DNA from: Caenimonas aquaedulcis
GTDB taxonomy: Bacteria > Pseudomonadota > Gammaproteobacteria > Burkholderiales > Burkholderiaceae_C
Direction: 5' to 3'
Assembly (NCBI RefSeq): GCF_015831345.1
Contig: NZ_JADWYS010000001.1
Span: forward strand, 2,260,618-2,324,617
Length of the DNA: 64,000 bases
Below, piece by piece: positions 22,342 through 31,100 of the stretch; position 1 is the first letter of the stretch; each line of letters opens with the position of its first letter. The translations under genes were made by a program, and so were the position numbers. Under the pieces are notes generated by a model. It did no database searches and had not been told where the DNA came from. It worked only from the letters and a program-made list of their open reading frames with translations.

Positions 22342-22778
22342 GGAACTTCCTTCCGTGTGGGGCGGGGTTGGTAGGTGGCCGCGTGGCCCAGCGTGTACTC
22401 GGGGATGGGGCCGGTCGATGTCTCGCGCTCCGGCTCGAATTGCGCGGGGTCTTTCAGGTACGCCTGCGCTTCGAGCGTCGGGCCGCCTTGCACCGGCCGC
22501 ACCCGGATGCTGCAGCGCTTGTAGCCATCGGGCTCGTGCACGCGCTCCAGCGCATCGAGCGCCTGCAGCGCCTGCGCATCTACTTCGAAGACCTGGCCGC
22601 GCACGCAATGCCCGGCGTTCGGATCATCGAGCATCCAGGGTGAGCGCCGTTCGCCCACCAGGTAGAGCGGATACGCCGTCGTGGTCTGGAATTCGCCCGC
22701 CACGCGCCGGCCGCGATTGATGTGGAAATTGGGGAAGCCCTCCTTGAGGGTTCCGAAGACAAACACCAGATGGCTCAT
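22338..22778 (-). CDS. Gamma-glutamylcyclotransferase (AIG2-like) family protein
   Basis: A 146-residue protein beginning MSHLVFVFGTLKEGFPN, the substrate-loop motif of the gamma-glutamylcyclotransferase/AIG2 fold (FGTLxxG). It has LDALERVHEPDGYKR, where the conserved catalytic Glu of the family is expected. Such enzymes release 5-oxoproline from gamma-glutamyl amino acids or amines. The frame continues upstream to 22844, but the motif normally starts within the first ten residues, so ATG 22778 is chosen. It is coupled to the GST-like gene. Confidence 0.82.
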   Translation of the reverse strand: MSHLVFVFGTLKEGFPNFHINRGRRVAGEFQTTTAYPLYLVGERRSPWMLDDPNAGHCVRGQVFEVDAQALQALDALERVHEPDGYKRCSIRVRPVQGGPTLEAQAYLKDPAQFEPERETSTGPIPEYTLGHAATYQPRPTRKEVP

Positions 22779-22890
22779 TCGACAACAGCCTCTCGCCGTC
22801 CTTGCGCGGTTGCCCGCGATTCTGCCCAAGTCCGCGCCCTGCATCCACCCGCGCCGGTGCGGCTACATTCGCCCTTTCGGCATCACGCCG

Positions 22891-23400
22891 ATGCGCATCC
22901 CTCACATGACCTTGCCTGCCGGCCTCCTTCCACTTCCTCCGGGCCTCGTCGCCGTCACAGGCGACGAAGGCGCGGGCAAGACGCGCTTGCTGCGCCTGCT
23001 CGGCGAGCAGCCGTCCGCGCTGTGGCTGGACATCGCGCTGCCCGGCCACGACGACGATACGCCGCAGCAAGTGTGGGACGCATTGCGCGCGCGTTGCCCG
23101 CAATGGGACGAGCAGCTGCAGCGCGATCTCATCGCCGCACTGGCGCTGGAGCCGCACCTGGGCAAGCGGCTCTTCATGCATTCGACGGGCAGCCGCCGCA
23201 AGGTGGCGCTGGTGGCTTTGCTCGCGAGTGGCGCCACCGTCACCTGCCTGGACCAGCCGTTCGCGGCGCTGGATGCGGCGTCGGCGCGGGTGGTGCGGGA
23301 GTTTCTCGAGGACGCGGCGGAACATCCCACGCGCACCTGGGTGGTGGCGGACTATGTGGCGGATGCGCGCTTGCCCTGGGCGCGGACGACTGCGCTGTAG
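22891..23400 (+). CDS. Small solitary ABC-type ATPase domain protein
   Basis: A 169-residue protein with Walker A GDEGAGKTRLL near residue 25, a degenerate signature (STGSRRKVALVALLAS near 110) and Walker B plus D-loop (TCLDQPFAALD near 128). The region between Walker A and the signature is shorter than in normal ABC ATPases and shows no clear Q-loop. It may be a reduced ATPase rather than a transporter subunit; no permease is nearby. ATG 22906 is an alternative start. It is divergent from the gamma-glutamylcyclotransferase gene. Confidence 0.65.
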   Translation: MRIPHMTLPAGLLPLPPGLVAVTGDEGAGKTRLLRLLGEQPSALWLDIALPGHDDDTPQQVWDALRARCPQWDEQLQRDLIAALALEPHLGKRLFMHSTGSRRKVALVALLASGATVTCLDQPFAALDAASARVVREFLEDAAEHPTRTWVVADYVADARLPWARTTAL

Positions 23401-23687
23401 CGGCGCAGCCGCCGGGAAATTCATCACAGGGAATTGGGCGTTAGTTCGCCACTTTCTTACTACAATCCCCACCGCATTACCTCGGGAGGGGTTCAAGTCG
23501 CGGAAGTAGAAGCGCGGTCGGTTCAAGCAGCCGGCCCGCCATCGTGTCAACGCGGGCAGCAGTCGCCCGCCAGTTCCATCCCATCGGGCTTCAACGCCCA
23601 AACATTGATCGCAGGCGTTGCCGTACGCGCCTGCCTGTAGCTGCGCGCGACGCGACAGACGCGTCGTCATTCCGGGAAGAGACGGCA

Positions 23688-24404
23688 ATGCTCTTGACGA
23701 GTAACGACTTTGATGTGTGGCTGGACGTGCTGAAGTCCTGGCCCGGCCCTGCGAGCGACCTCGTAGGGTGGTTGACGGGCCCCATTCGATCCTTCTTCCC
23801 ATTCGAACGGGTGCTGCTCATTCACGGCAAGCTGATCGCCGGGGAGATCCACATCACCCACACGCTGGCGCATGGGCATGACGAGGCGTTCCTGCGGCAG
23901 CTGGCGGTGAAGTTCGACCTGAACGAGCGCGGCGCGCTCGCGCACTGGCTAGCGCACCGCGAGCCCATCGCGATCGAACCGGCGGAGCCGCCCGCCTTCG
24001 CGTCGGTGCATGAGCTGCAGGAGATCAAGCAGTTCAGGCTGGGCCGCGTAGCGGCGCATGGTGTGCTGTCGCTGGACTCGAAGACGGGGACGTATTTCAG
24101 CTTTTGCGGCGTGCCGGAGGCTTTGTCGCAGTGGCATATGGATGCCCTGAAGCTGCTGGCGCCGGTGCTCAACGAGCGATTCCTGAACTATTTGGCTGAG
24201 ACGACGGAATCGAATCGGGTACCGACCAATGACTTGACGCCAAGACAGGCTGAAATTGTGAGGTGCGTTCTCCGAGGAATGTGCAACAAGACAGTGGCGC
24301 GTGAGTTGGGCATATCGGAAAAGACCGTGCGCAACCAACTGACCGAAGTCTTCTTCCGACTGGACGTTCAAAATCGAACGCAGTTGATCGCCCGGTTGCG
24401 GTGA
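23688..24404 (+). CDS. LuxR-type transcriptional regulator
   Basis: A 238-residue protein. The C-terminal 65 residues are a LuxR/FixJ HTH (LTPRQAEIVRCVLRG... NKTVARELGISEKTVRNQL). The N-terminal 160 residues have no receiver-like aspartate pattern and may be a small-ligand or sensor domain. GGGAAGAGA precedes ATG 23688. The 287-bp spacer upstream (23401-23687) has a TACAAT at 23461-23466 that could be a -10 box and otherwise nothing I recognise. It lies just before the low-GC membrane-protein run, and whether it regulates those genes is unknown. Confidence 0.82.
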   Translation: MLLTSNDFDVWLDVLKSWPGPASDLVGWLTGPIRSFFPFERVLLIHGKLIAGEIHITHTLAHGHDEAFLRQLAVKFDLNERGALAHWLAHREPIAIEPAEPPAFASVHELQEIKQFRLGRVAAHGVLSLDSKTGTYFSFCGVPEALSQWHMDALKLLAPVLNERFLNYLAETTESNRVPTNDLTPRQAEIVRCVLRGMCNKTVARELGISEKTVRNQLTEVFFRLDVQNRTQLIARLR

Positions 24405-24453
24405 TGTCGCGCCTGGTTCGCTGTCGAATTCGCCCGTTATCTAACTGCTACAG

Positions 24454-24858
24454 GTGCAAACGTTGAAGCTCTTTAACATCGTCCGAGTACTCGACCGCCA
24501 CGTGAATAAACTCTTTTGGGCATCAGCACTCGTGATCGCCGGTATCGAGGTGACCGGTCCGAAGTTCAGTCGTCTGACCCCTTATATTTACGTCGCGTAC
24601 ACCCTGCCTGTCGCAGTAGCCGTCACTTGGCCATGCGTTGTGTGGCTCAAAAGAAAAAGACCTCACCTAATTCGGGACAGAGGTCGCATCCTGTCAGAAG
24701 AAGCCGTTTGGGAAGAACTGAGTACCGCCGACCGCTCGATATTGCTCCTCATAAACGTCATCGGCGCGGCTTTCGTGGCGGCATTTGGAGCTCTTCTTCC
24801 ACTGACCACCATCGTTTTTGTGGCCAGAGGTCTCCGGCTCCTCCACGCAATAGGTTGA
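24454..24858 (+). CDS. Small membrane protein, unknown
   Basis: A 134-residue protein with three or four hydrophobic segments (near 19-35, 42-66 and 94-126) and a charged loop between (KRKRPHLIRDRG). The start is a GTG at 24454 with no clear Shine-Dalgarno site, so the exact N-terminus is uncertain. The GC content is lower than the flanking core genes. It is first in the run of small membrane proteins that ends at the RTX toxin gene. A possible immunity role is inferred only from position. Confidence 0.55.
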   Translation: MQTLKLFNIVRVLDRHVNKLFWASALVIAGIEVTGPKFSRLTPYIYVAYTLPVAVAVTWPCVVWLKRKRPHLIRDRGRILSEEAVWEELSTADRSILLLINVIGAAFVAAFGALLPLTTIVFVARGLRLLHAIG

Positions 24859-24872
24859 ATCAGATATGAAGC

Positions 24873-24890
24873 ATGGGACATTTGTCCCAT
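24873..24890. repeat. Perfect palindrome ATGGGACA-TT-TGTCCCAT
   Basis: An 18-bp inverted repeat with 8-bp arms in the spacer after the 134-residue membrane protein gene. A weaker copy of the core (GGGACA-N2-TGTCC) recurs at 26573-26586. It may be an operator or a remnant of a mobile-element end; no transposase is present. Confidence 0.5.
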
Positions 24891-24996
24891 TTGCCACAAC
24901 CGAGCTAAGAGTTACTCTCACCCAGCCCAGAAGCCATCTCTGCAAGAGGCCTGTGACGGCGCTTTTCTCGATCATCGCAAAAAACTGAGTCGCAGA

Positions 24997-25518
24997 TTGA
25001 AATCCACTCAACAAGCCACTGCGCGTGCTGTCTTCATGGGAGGACTTGCCATGGTCATATCGGCCTCGTTGTTGATGACCCAAGAATCACTGCAACCCGC
25101 TCACCTACCTGACTTCGTTCACATGACGCCCGGTCTGTATGAACTCGCAACCGGCTGCAGTTTCCCACTTGCGGCGGTGACGGGAGTCTTACTCGCCCTG
25201 TGCGCGGCCGTTGGCTTCGCCTTTGCGGCACGCAGTTGCAAGGAGGTGACCACGACTTTCCTGCGCCGCCTGGACCACCTGACTTCAACTCAGCGGCTGC
25301 TCTACGCGCTCATTGGACTCTTGGTGGCAATTGCGCCGATCTTCGTGGTCACTATCCAGCGTAACCATATGGGATCGTCATGGTTCTTCCGCCTCGTCGC
25401 CACGGAGCCAATTGCACTTTCAGTCTTCTGTGCCGGCCTCTACATCTTCAACTGCGGAATTTTCCTTTTTGCCTCTTCTCTTCTGGGCCGCTCCGAACTC
25501 TTGAAGGGGAGTCACTAA
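24997..25518 (+). CDS. Four-helix membrane protein (candidate immunity protein)
   Basis: A 173-residue protein if started at TTG 24997, or 160 from ATG 25036. Four hydrophobic segments: near 14-28, 52-78, 99-120 and 137-163. The stop overlaps the ATG of the next gene (TAATG), so they are co-translated. GC is low. No enzymatic motif is seen. Small four-helix membrane proteins next to secreted peptidoglycan- or membrane-active toxins are often immunity proteins; that role is an inference here. Confidence 0.6.
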   Translation: MKSTQQATARAVFMGGLAMVISASLLMTQESLQPAHLPDFVHMTPGLYELATGCSFPLAAVTGVLLALCAAVGFAFAARSCKEVTTTFLRRLDHLTSTQRLLYALIGLLVAIAPIFVVTIQRNHMGSSWFFRLVATEPIALSVFCAGLYIFNCGIFLFASSLLGRSELLKGSH

Positions 25519-25991
25519 TGCCACTACGCGCTGAAAGATCGTCGAAGCTGACAAATCTGCTGGCCGCGATTGCACGCTTCTTCGGGCTGGACTTCCTGAT
25601 CGTTGCAACTTTGGTGTGGTGGCCGCAAATCATCGACTTGGCGTTGCAGTCGTTGGGACTGCGAAGCCCATACTGGACTTACGGGGCCCTCGTCGGCGCC
25701 TTTTTCATTTCAGCCTTGATCCGCAATGCGTTGTTGATCAGGGAATATCTGCTGGTGGCTAGCTTCAGTGGCAAGTCCATCGCCGCCAATCTGCTGATAT
25801 TGGCTGCGGCGCTGGCCATTCTTCTAAAGCGACTACCCGAGCAAAAGATGATTGGCACCGCGAATGCGGGTGCCGCTAATTTAGTAGTGGGTGCCTTGGT
25901 CCTCTGGGCCATCGCGAATTTCTGTGCGCAAGTCATCTCCGTTGGAGGGCCGCACTTCTCGCGAGCTTGCAACTTGCAAACCAATCCCTAG
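25518..25991 (+). CDS. Four-helix membrane protein (candidate immunity protein)
   Basis: A 157-residue protein with hydrophobic segments near 20-38, 52-75, 88-108 and 122-146. It is translationally coupled to the preceding gene, and its size and topology match that gene and the others in this run. The stretch KSIAANLLILAAALAILLKRL is typical of a helix ending at a positive cytoplasmic face. I see no named family. ATG 25518 is fixed by the one-base overlap with the upstream stop. Confidence 0.65.
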   Translation: MPLRAERSSKLTNLLAAIARFFGLDFLIVATLVWWPQIIDLALQSLGLRSPYWTYGALVGAFFISALIRNALLIREYLLVASFSGKSIAANLLILAAALAILLKRLPEQKMIGTANAGAANLVVGALVLWAIANFCAQVISVGGPHFSRACNLQTNP

Positions 25992-26077
25992 GTTCTCCGA
26001 CCGGGCGTACACGCACGACCATTCTCAAATGACCGTGCTACTTCAAACACGACGACGAAGAAATGGAGGACAGATCC

Positions 26078-26638
26078 GTGCGCATTCGAGATTTCTACCA
26101 ACTGGTAAAGGGGGAGCACCCTATGCCGCTGATCTTCGCATTCGGCTCGTTCGCCGCAATGGAAGTGGGCCAAGTGCTGTTTCATCCCGTTCCGGCAATC
26201 CTTGAGTGGATGAGCCGTACAGCGCCAGAACTATGGGGCGGGACAGTTTCGATGGCCGTGTGGCTCGGAGCGGCACCCTTGGGCATCTCATTTCTTTTCT
26301 TGTCGATGATGCGATCACTTCGAGTTATCCGCGCTTCGTTGGCTCTACTGACCTTGTTCGCACTGATCGCGGAGCCGATGTCCAATCACTTCTTCAGCAT
26401 AGCCAATGGCGGAGATGGTCTCGAGTTCCAGACGGCGCTATTCAATGGGATAGGAATTTTGGTATCCGCGGCGGTCCTGGCGGTTCCCATGACCTTCATT
26501 CCCCGATCGATCCTCACTCTCATAAGAAGGGAAAGGGTCAACCAACTGGTCATGTGTCAGAACAACGGTCACGGGACATCTGTCCTATGTTCCGGAACAC
26601 GCTCAGCCGTTAGTCTCGATCATGCCGGTTCCGAATGA
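26078..26638 (+). CDS. Four-helix membrane protein (candidate immunity protein)
   Basis: A 186-residue protein with hydrophobic segments near 18-38, 55-85, 89-108 and 123-148. I chose GTG 26078 because GGAGG lies 8 bases upstream; ATG 26063 overlaps that site. The last 35 residues are hydrophilic and encoded partly by the GGGACA palindrome copy at 26573-26586, so the original C-terminus may have been altered. Its stop overlaps the next start (ATGA). Confidence 0.62.
   Translation: MRIRDFYQLVKGEHPMPLIFAFGSFAAMEVGQVLFHPVPAILEWMSRTAPELWGGTVSMAVWLGAAPLGISFLFLSMMRSLRVIRASLALLTLFALIAEPMSNHFFSIANGGDGLEFQTALFNGIGILVSAAVLAVPMTFIPRSILTLIRRERVNQLVMCQNNGHGTSVLCSGTRSAVSLDHAGSE
26573..26586. repeat. Second copy of the GGGACA-N2-TGTCC inverted repeat
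   Basis: GGGACA-TC-TGTCCT, matching the core of the palindrome at 24873-24890 with one arm mismatch. It lies inside the 3' end of the 186-residue membrane protein gene and is followed by GTTCCGGAAC, another short palindrome. Confidence 0.4.
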
Positions 26639-27135
26639 GCGGGAATCGCTTTTCAGCTATGAGCAAGAACCAGATCGGCTGGATCGTTTTCTCCATGTTT
26701 CTCTCAGGGTGCACCGACATCGTCAACTCCTCATTCTCCAATGATCAGCTGAGCCAATCGCTGGTTACTGCAAGCCCGCCACTGCACCCGTTCTCGACGC
26801 TGAACGGTGCGGATAGTTCGGCGCTTGTCTGCATCCTGGAGCCCTACAGGTCCAGGGTCGACCAGACCGAACCTAGGTCACGAGAGATCAATGACCAGCT
26901 TGCTGTTTCCGGGTACAGAGCGGACGAGGGTCATTGGGCGGTACTGCAGCTTGGGAACAATGGGAGATTGCAGGTGATCCCCGTTCTGCAAACGGAACGC
27001 AGATTGATCGAGACAACGAAAGGCACAAACACGAAGTCGGCGCAATGCGCAGAAGCGACGACAGTCGCAGTGGTCCCCGGAAACTCTGGTATCGCATTCG
27101 CGTTTTTCATATCCAACACTTGGGAGCCAAGATGA
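26635..27135 (+). CDS. Putative lipoprotein of unknown function
   Basis: A 166-residue protein with a lipoprotein signal: hydrophobic WIVFSMFLSGC, lipobox LSGC with Cys at residue 26 from ATG 26635. ATG 26659 would give a shorter signal with Cys at 18. The mature part is hydrophilic with no recognised domain; it has a Cys at CILEP and one at AQCAEA that might pair in the periplasm. Its start overlaps the stop of the preceding membrane protein. A periplasmic lipoprotein beside a cell-wall-active toxin could be an immunity protein (inference). Confidence 0.65.
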   Translation: MSGNRFSAMSKNQIGWIVFSMFLSGCTDIVNSSFSNDQLSQSLVTASPPLHPFSTLNGADSSALVCILEPYRSRVDQTEPRSREINDQLAVSGYRADEGHWAVLQLGNNGRLQVIPVLQTERRLIETTKGTNTKSAQCAEATTVAVVPGNSGIAFAFFISNTWEPR

Positions 27136-27187
27136 GTTCTGCGCATCAAAACACGGCTCCTTCCGAATGTTCCTTCGTAGAGATCTT

Positions 27188-27625
27188 ATGAACAGGCATT
27201 TGGTTGGCCGGGTCGCCCTAGTGGCCGCGGCATATGCGACCCTAGCGCTTGGGTTTAATTATTCAACTCAGATCTACAGCGGCTCGTGGTTAGGGATGAT
27301 GCCGCCAGAGCTATCTGACGTTCTTGGCAGCTTCGTTGCAAGTGGGGTCTTGCCCGTTGGCCTGGGGTACCTTCTCCTTCCCGCGCTTTGCCGCAGCGCG
27401 CGCGAAGCATTCCAGTGGGGTTTAGTTTTAGTCATCCTGTCGACGGTCATGTGCCCGCTGACGGCGTATTTAAGAGTAGTAGGACCCTATCCAAGTCCAG
27501 TGCCAACCGTCGCTCAGCATGCGCTTGCGGTATTCGTTGTCTCATTCGTACTGCTGCTGTTGCTTGGTGTGGTTCCTACGGCTATTCGGGCTTACTTCGC
27601 CCGCGCCATCCCACAACCAAGCTGA
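27188..27625 (+). CDS. Four-helix membrane protein, paralogue of the next gene (candidate immunity protein)
   Basis: A 145-residue protein with four hydrophobic segments. It clearly resembles the downstream neighbour: GSWLGMMPPELSDVLGSF..GVLP here against GAWLRALPGPLADPVGGLF..GVLP there. Later segments also match (CPLTAYLR against PPITALLR, and FVVSFVLLLLLGVVP against LFVSFLLMLFLCVFP). ATG 27167 is an alternative start. The tandem duplication directly before the toxin gene fits immunity-gene amplification. Confidence 0.68.
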   Translation: MNRHLVGRVALVAAAYATLALGFNYSTQIYSGSWLGMMPPELSDVLGSFVASGVLPVGLGYLLLPALCRSAREAFQWGLVLVILSTVMCPLTAYLRVVGPYPSPVPTVAQHALAVFVVSFVLLLLLGVVPTAIRAYFARAIPQPS

Positions 27626-27662
27626 TCATTGATCCAAAGAAATAGCACTCAGGAGTACCCAC

Positions 27663-28112
27663 TTGCCAGACCCCGTCCACACATCCACATTCCGACGCAA
27701 TGCAATTTCCTTCGGAAGCTGCCTCGTCGCCATAGCAATACTAGTCTCCGACTACTGGATTCCTTCTAACTCCTACGCGGGCGCATGGCTACGCGCCCTT
27801 CCGGGACCGTTGGCTGATCCAGTCGGCGGGCTCTTCGTGCTCGGCGTTCTTCCCGCCGCGCTCGCCTATCTTCCCATCGCGGTTGTGAGCGAGAGACTAC
27901 AAAAAACTCTGCTCTTTGGTGGATCCGTAGCGATCGCCTCGTCGATCCTCCCACCAATTACCGCGCTGCTCAGATCACAGGCGCCCGACACGTCACCCCT
28001 CAACACCCTCCTGGAGCATTCCGCAACAAACTTGTTTGTTTCTTTTCTTCTCATGTTGTTCTTATGCGTATTCCCTAATTTGACCATTCACTCCATAACA
28101 AAGCAAAAATAA
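27663..28112 (+). CDS. Four-helix membrane protein, paralogue of the preceding gene (candidate immunity protein)
   Basis: A 149-residue protein with four hydrophobic segments, homologous along its length to the gene at 27188. The start is a TTG at 27663 with CAGGAG about 8 bases upstream; no ATG is available near the start of homology. It ends two bases before the ATG of the RTX gene, so both are probably on one transcript. It is the best single candidate for the cognate immunity protein of the RTX N-terminal domain. That assignment is inferred from position and topology. Confidence 0.68.
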   Translation: MPDPVHTSTFRRNAISFGSCLVAIAILVSDYWIPSNSYAGAWLRALPGPLADPVGGLFVLGVLPAALAYLPIAVVSERLQKTLLFGGSVAIASSILPPITALLRSQAPDTSPLNTLLEHSATNLFVSFLLMLFLCVFPNLTIHSITKQK

Positions 28113-28114
28113 AG

Positions 28115-31100
28115 ATGCCTTCATTGAACGTGTTCATTTCCCAAGCAGGAACGCTCTTGGCCCAAGGCGGGACTTCTACAGCAGGTCACATGTACTTCAC
28201 CTTGACCGGAGACGACGGCTCTGCTACGCGTTACGGTTTTGCGCCGTTGGAACACGGCAAATTTTCCGGTGAAGGAATGGTCGTAACCAACGACAGGCAA
28301 AACTACACAACCTATGACCGCCGGTGGGACTTTCCCTTGTCTCAATCGCAGTTTGACCAGATGTCGAAGTGGGCAGAAACGACCCGAACAACAGGCTCAT
28401 ATGGCCGCTATTCCGCCGCTACCAATAACTGCGTAACCTATACCTACGCAGCGATGGAGCAAGCTGGGTTTCATGCGTCCGAAGGGCACAAGTTGAATTT
28501 TCCGATGTGGAACGGTCTAGAGCTGAGCTCTCTGTACTACTCCTATCTTCGTCGGCCCGAATTCAACAAGGAATTCCGAGACAGGACACTGACTCTGGAT
28601 GATCGAATCCACGATCTGTTTCAACGGGCCATGGATTGGGTCCGCCCCAAAGACCCCCTAACCCTCGACCTCGACAACGACGGCATCGAAGCCACCGCCA
28701 TCTCTCCCACCCACCCCGTCCTCTTCGACCACAACGCCGACGGCGTCAAGACGGCCACGGGGTGGATCAGCGCTGACGACGGCCTGGTCGTCGTGGACCT
28801 GAACGGCAACGGCCTCATCGACTCCGGCCGCGAGCTTTTCGGGGACAACACGCTCCTACCCAACGGGCACGCCGCATCCAACGGCTTCCAGGCCATCGCC
28901 CAATACGACGCCAACGCCGACGGCAAGATCGACGCGGCGGACGCCGCCTTCACCCAGCTGCGCATCTGGCAGGACGCCAACCAGGACGGCGTCTCGCAAG
29001 CGGCCGAGCTCAAGTCCCTCGCGCAACTCGGCATCGCCTCCATCAACGTCGCGGGCGTCGCCAGCACGATCCAGCTGGGCAACGGCAATTCGCAGCCCTG
29101 GAGCGGCAGCTTCACGCGCATCAACGGCAGCACGGGCGCGAGCGGCACGCCCAAGCTCTCGGGCAGCCTGCTGCTCGCCTCGAACAACTTCTATCGCGAA
29201 TTCACCGACGACCCGGTGCCGACCGGCGCCGCGATGGCGGTCCCGCAGATGGGCGGCAGCGGCTGGGTGCGCGACCTGCGCGAGGCGATGAGCCTCGGCA
29301 CGGACAAGGCGCAGGCGCTGCAGGACATCACCTCCCGGTTCGCGACCGCCACCACACGCGCTGCGCAGATGGCGCTGGTCGACGATCTCATCTCCGCCTG
29401 GGGAGATTCCACGGGGAAGATGGTGCATTCCGTGGGCACCTATTCCGTCTCCGAGCAGGACGGCATGTGGGTCACCCGTGACTTCGACAACAGCCCGGAG
29501 AACGCTTTCGGTTCGATTGTCGACATCGATCTCCCCGGGATGCGCGAGACGGTCTTCGATCCCATCGGCGGCGCGATGGTGACGCGGTTCACTGCCGAGG
29601 GCGTGGCCTTCCTGCACAAGCTGAACGCACTGGAAGCCTTCAACGGCGACAAGTTCATCCGCATTCCGATCCCCACCGGCGACGGGAGCGGCGGTCAGTC
29701 CACCGGCGGCAGCGGTGGCGGCAGCGGCACCGCCGGGCCGCCCACCTACCTGGTCACGATCAGCCCCGCACAAGTCAACCTGCTCAACGAAAGCTACGAC
29801 GCGCTGCGCGAATCGGTGTACGCCTCGCTCGCGCTGCAGACCCGCCTCACGCCTTACCTCGACAGCGTCGGGCTCGTGATCGACGAGCAGGGCCTCAGCT
29901 TCGACACGACGACGATGGTGGCCCTGCTGGACACGGCCCACACGGCGAACGCACGCGACGCATTGTTCGACCTCGCGGACCTGAACAAGTACGCGCAGCC
30001 CACTTTGCTGGCAGTCGACTTCGACGGCATGGGCACCATGCGCTCGTGGACGGATGCACTGCCCGTCGACTCCAGCATCCGTAGCGAGCTGGCCGCTGCG
30101 CACGTGCTGCTCGGCGCGAACACCGCCACCTCCCCCGCCAACGACGCGTGGCTCGGCGACGCCGCGAACAACGCCATCGCCGGCGGCGCGGGCGACGACG
30201 TGCTCGACGGCGGTGCAGGCAACGACTCCATCCAGGGCGGCACCGGCGATGACGTGCTCGCAGGCGGCACGGGCAACGACATCTTGTCGGGCGAATACAC
30301 CAATGTCTTCAACGGCTGGTTCGGCGGCGCGGGCAATGACAGTTATGTGTTCGGCCGCGGGGACGGGCAGGACACGGTCTATGACTTCGACACGACGCCC
30401 GACGCCGTCGATCGCATCGTCTTCAAGCCCGGCATCGCACCCGCCGACGTTCTGGCGACGCGTGTGGGCGACTCGCTCCACCTTCAGGTCACCGGCACCG
30501 CCGACAGCATCGACGTGAAGAACTTCTTCGCTGGCGACGGCGCGGCGGGCTGGGCCATCGAGCAGGTGCAATTCGCGGACGGCACGACGTGGTCTGTTGC
30601 AGACGTCAGGACACTCGTCCTCACGGGCGGCGACGCGGCGGACACGCTCATCGGCTTCGGAACCGACGATATCCTCACCGGCAACGCGGGCAACGATTCG
30701 CTCTACGGACTCGGCGGCAACGACACGCTGCTGGGTGGCAACGGCGCGGACGTGATCGAGGGCGACACGCTGTGGGTCGGCGGCGGCAACGACCTGCTGG
30801 TCGGCGGCAACGGCGCGGACACGCTTTTCGGCGCGGCCGGCGACGACACGCTGGACGGCGCGCCGGGCAACGACTTGCTGGCCGGTGAATTGGTGAACAC
30901 GGTCAACGGCTGGTATCGCGGCGCCGGGAACGACACGTACCTGTTCGGCCGCGGCGACGGGCAGGACACGGTCTATGACTTCGACACCACGGCGGGCGTC
31001 ACGGACGCGATCGTCTTCAAGGCCGGCGTGCTGCCTGCCGACGTGCAGGTGCTTCGCACCGGCGACAGCCTGCTGCTGAAGATCAATGGAACGTCCGACC

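Noticed and set aside
19227..28650. Prophage or integrative element
   Set aside because: No integrase, transposase, phage structural gene, tRNA target or direct-repeat ends could be seen.
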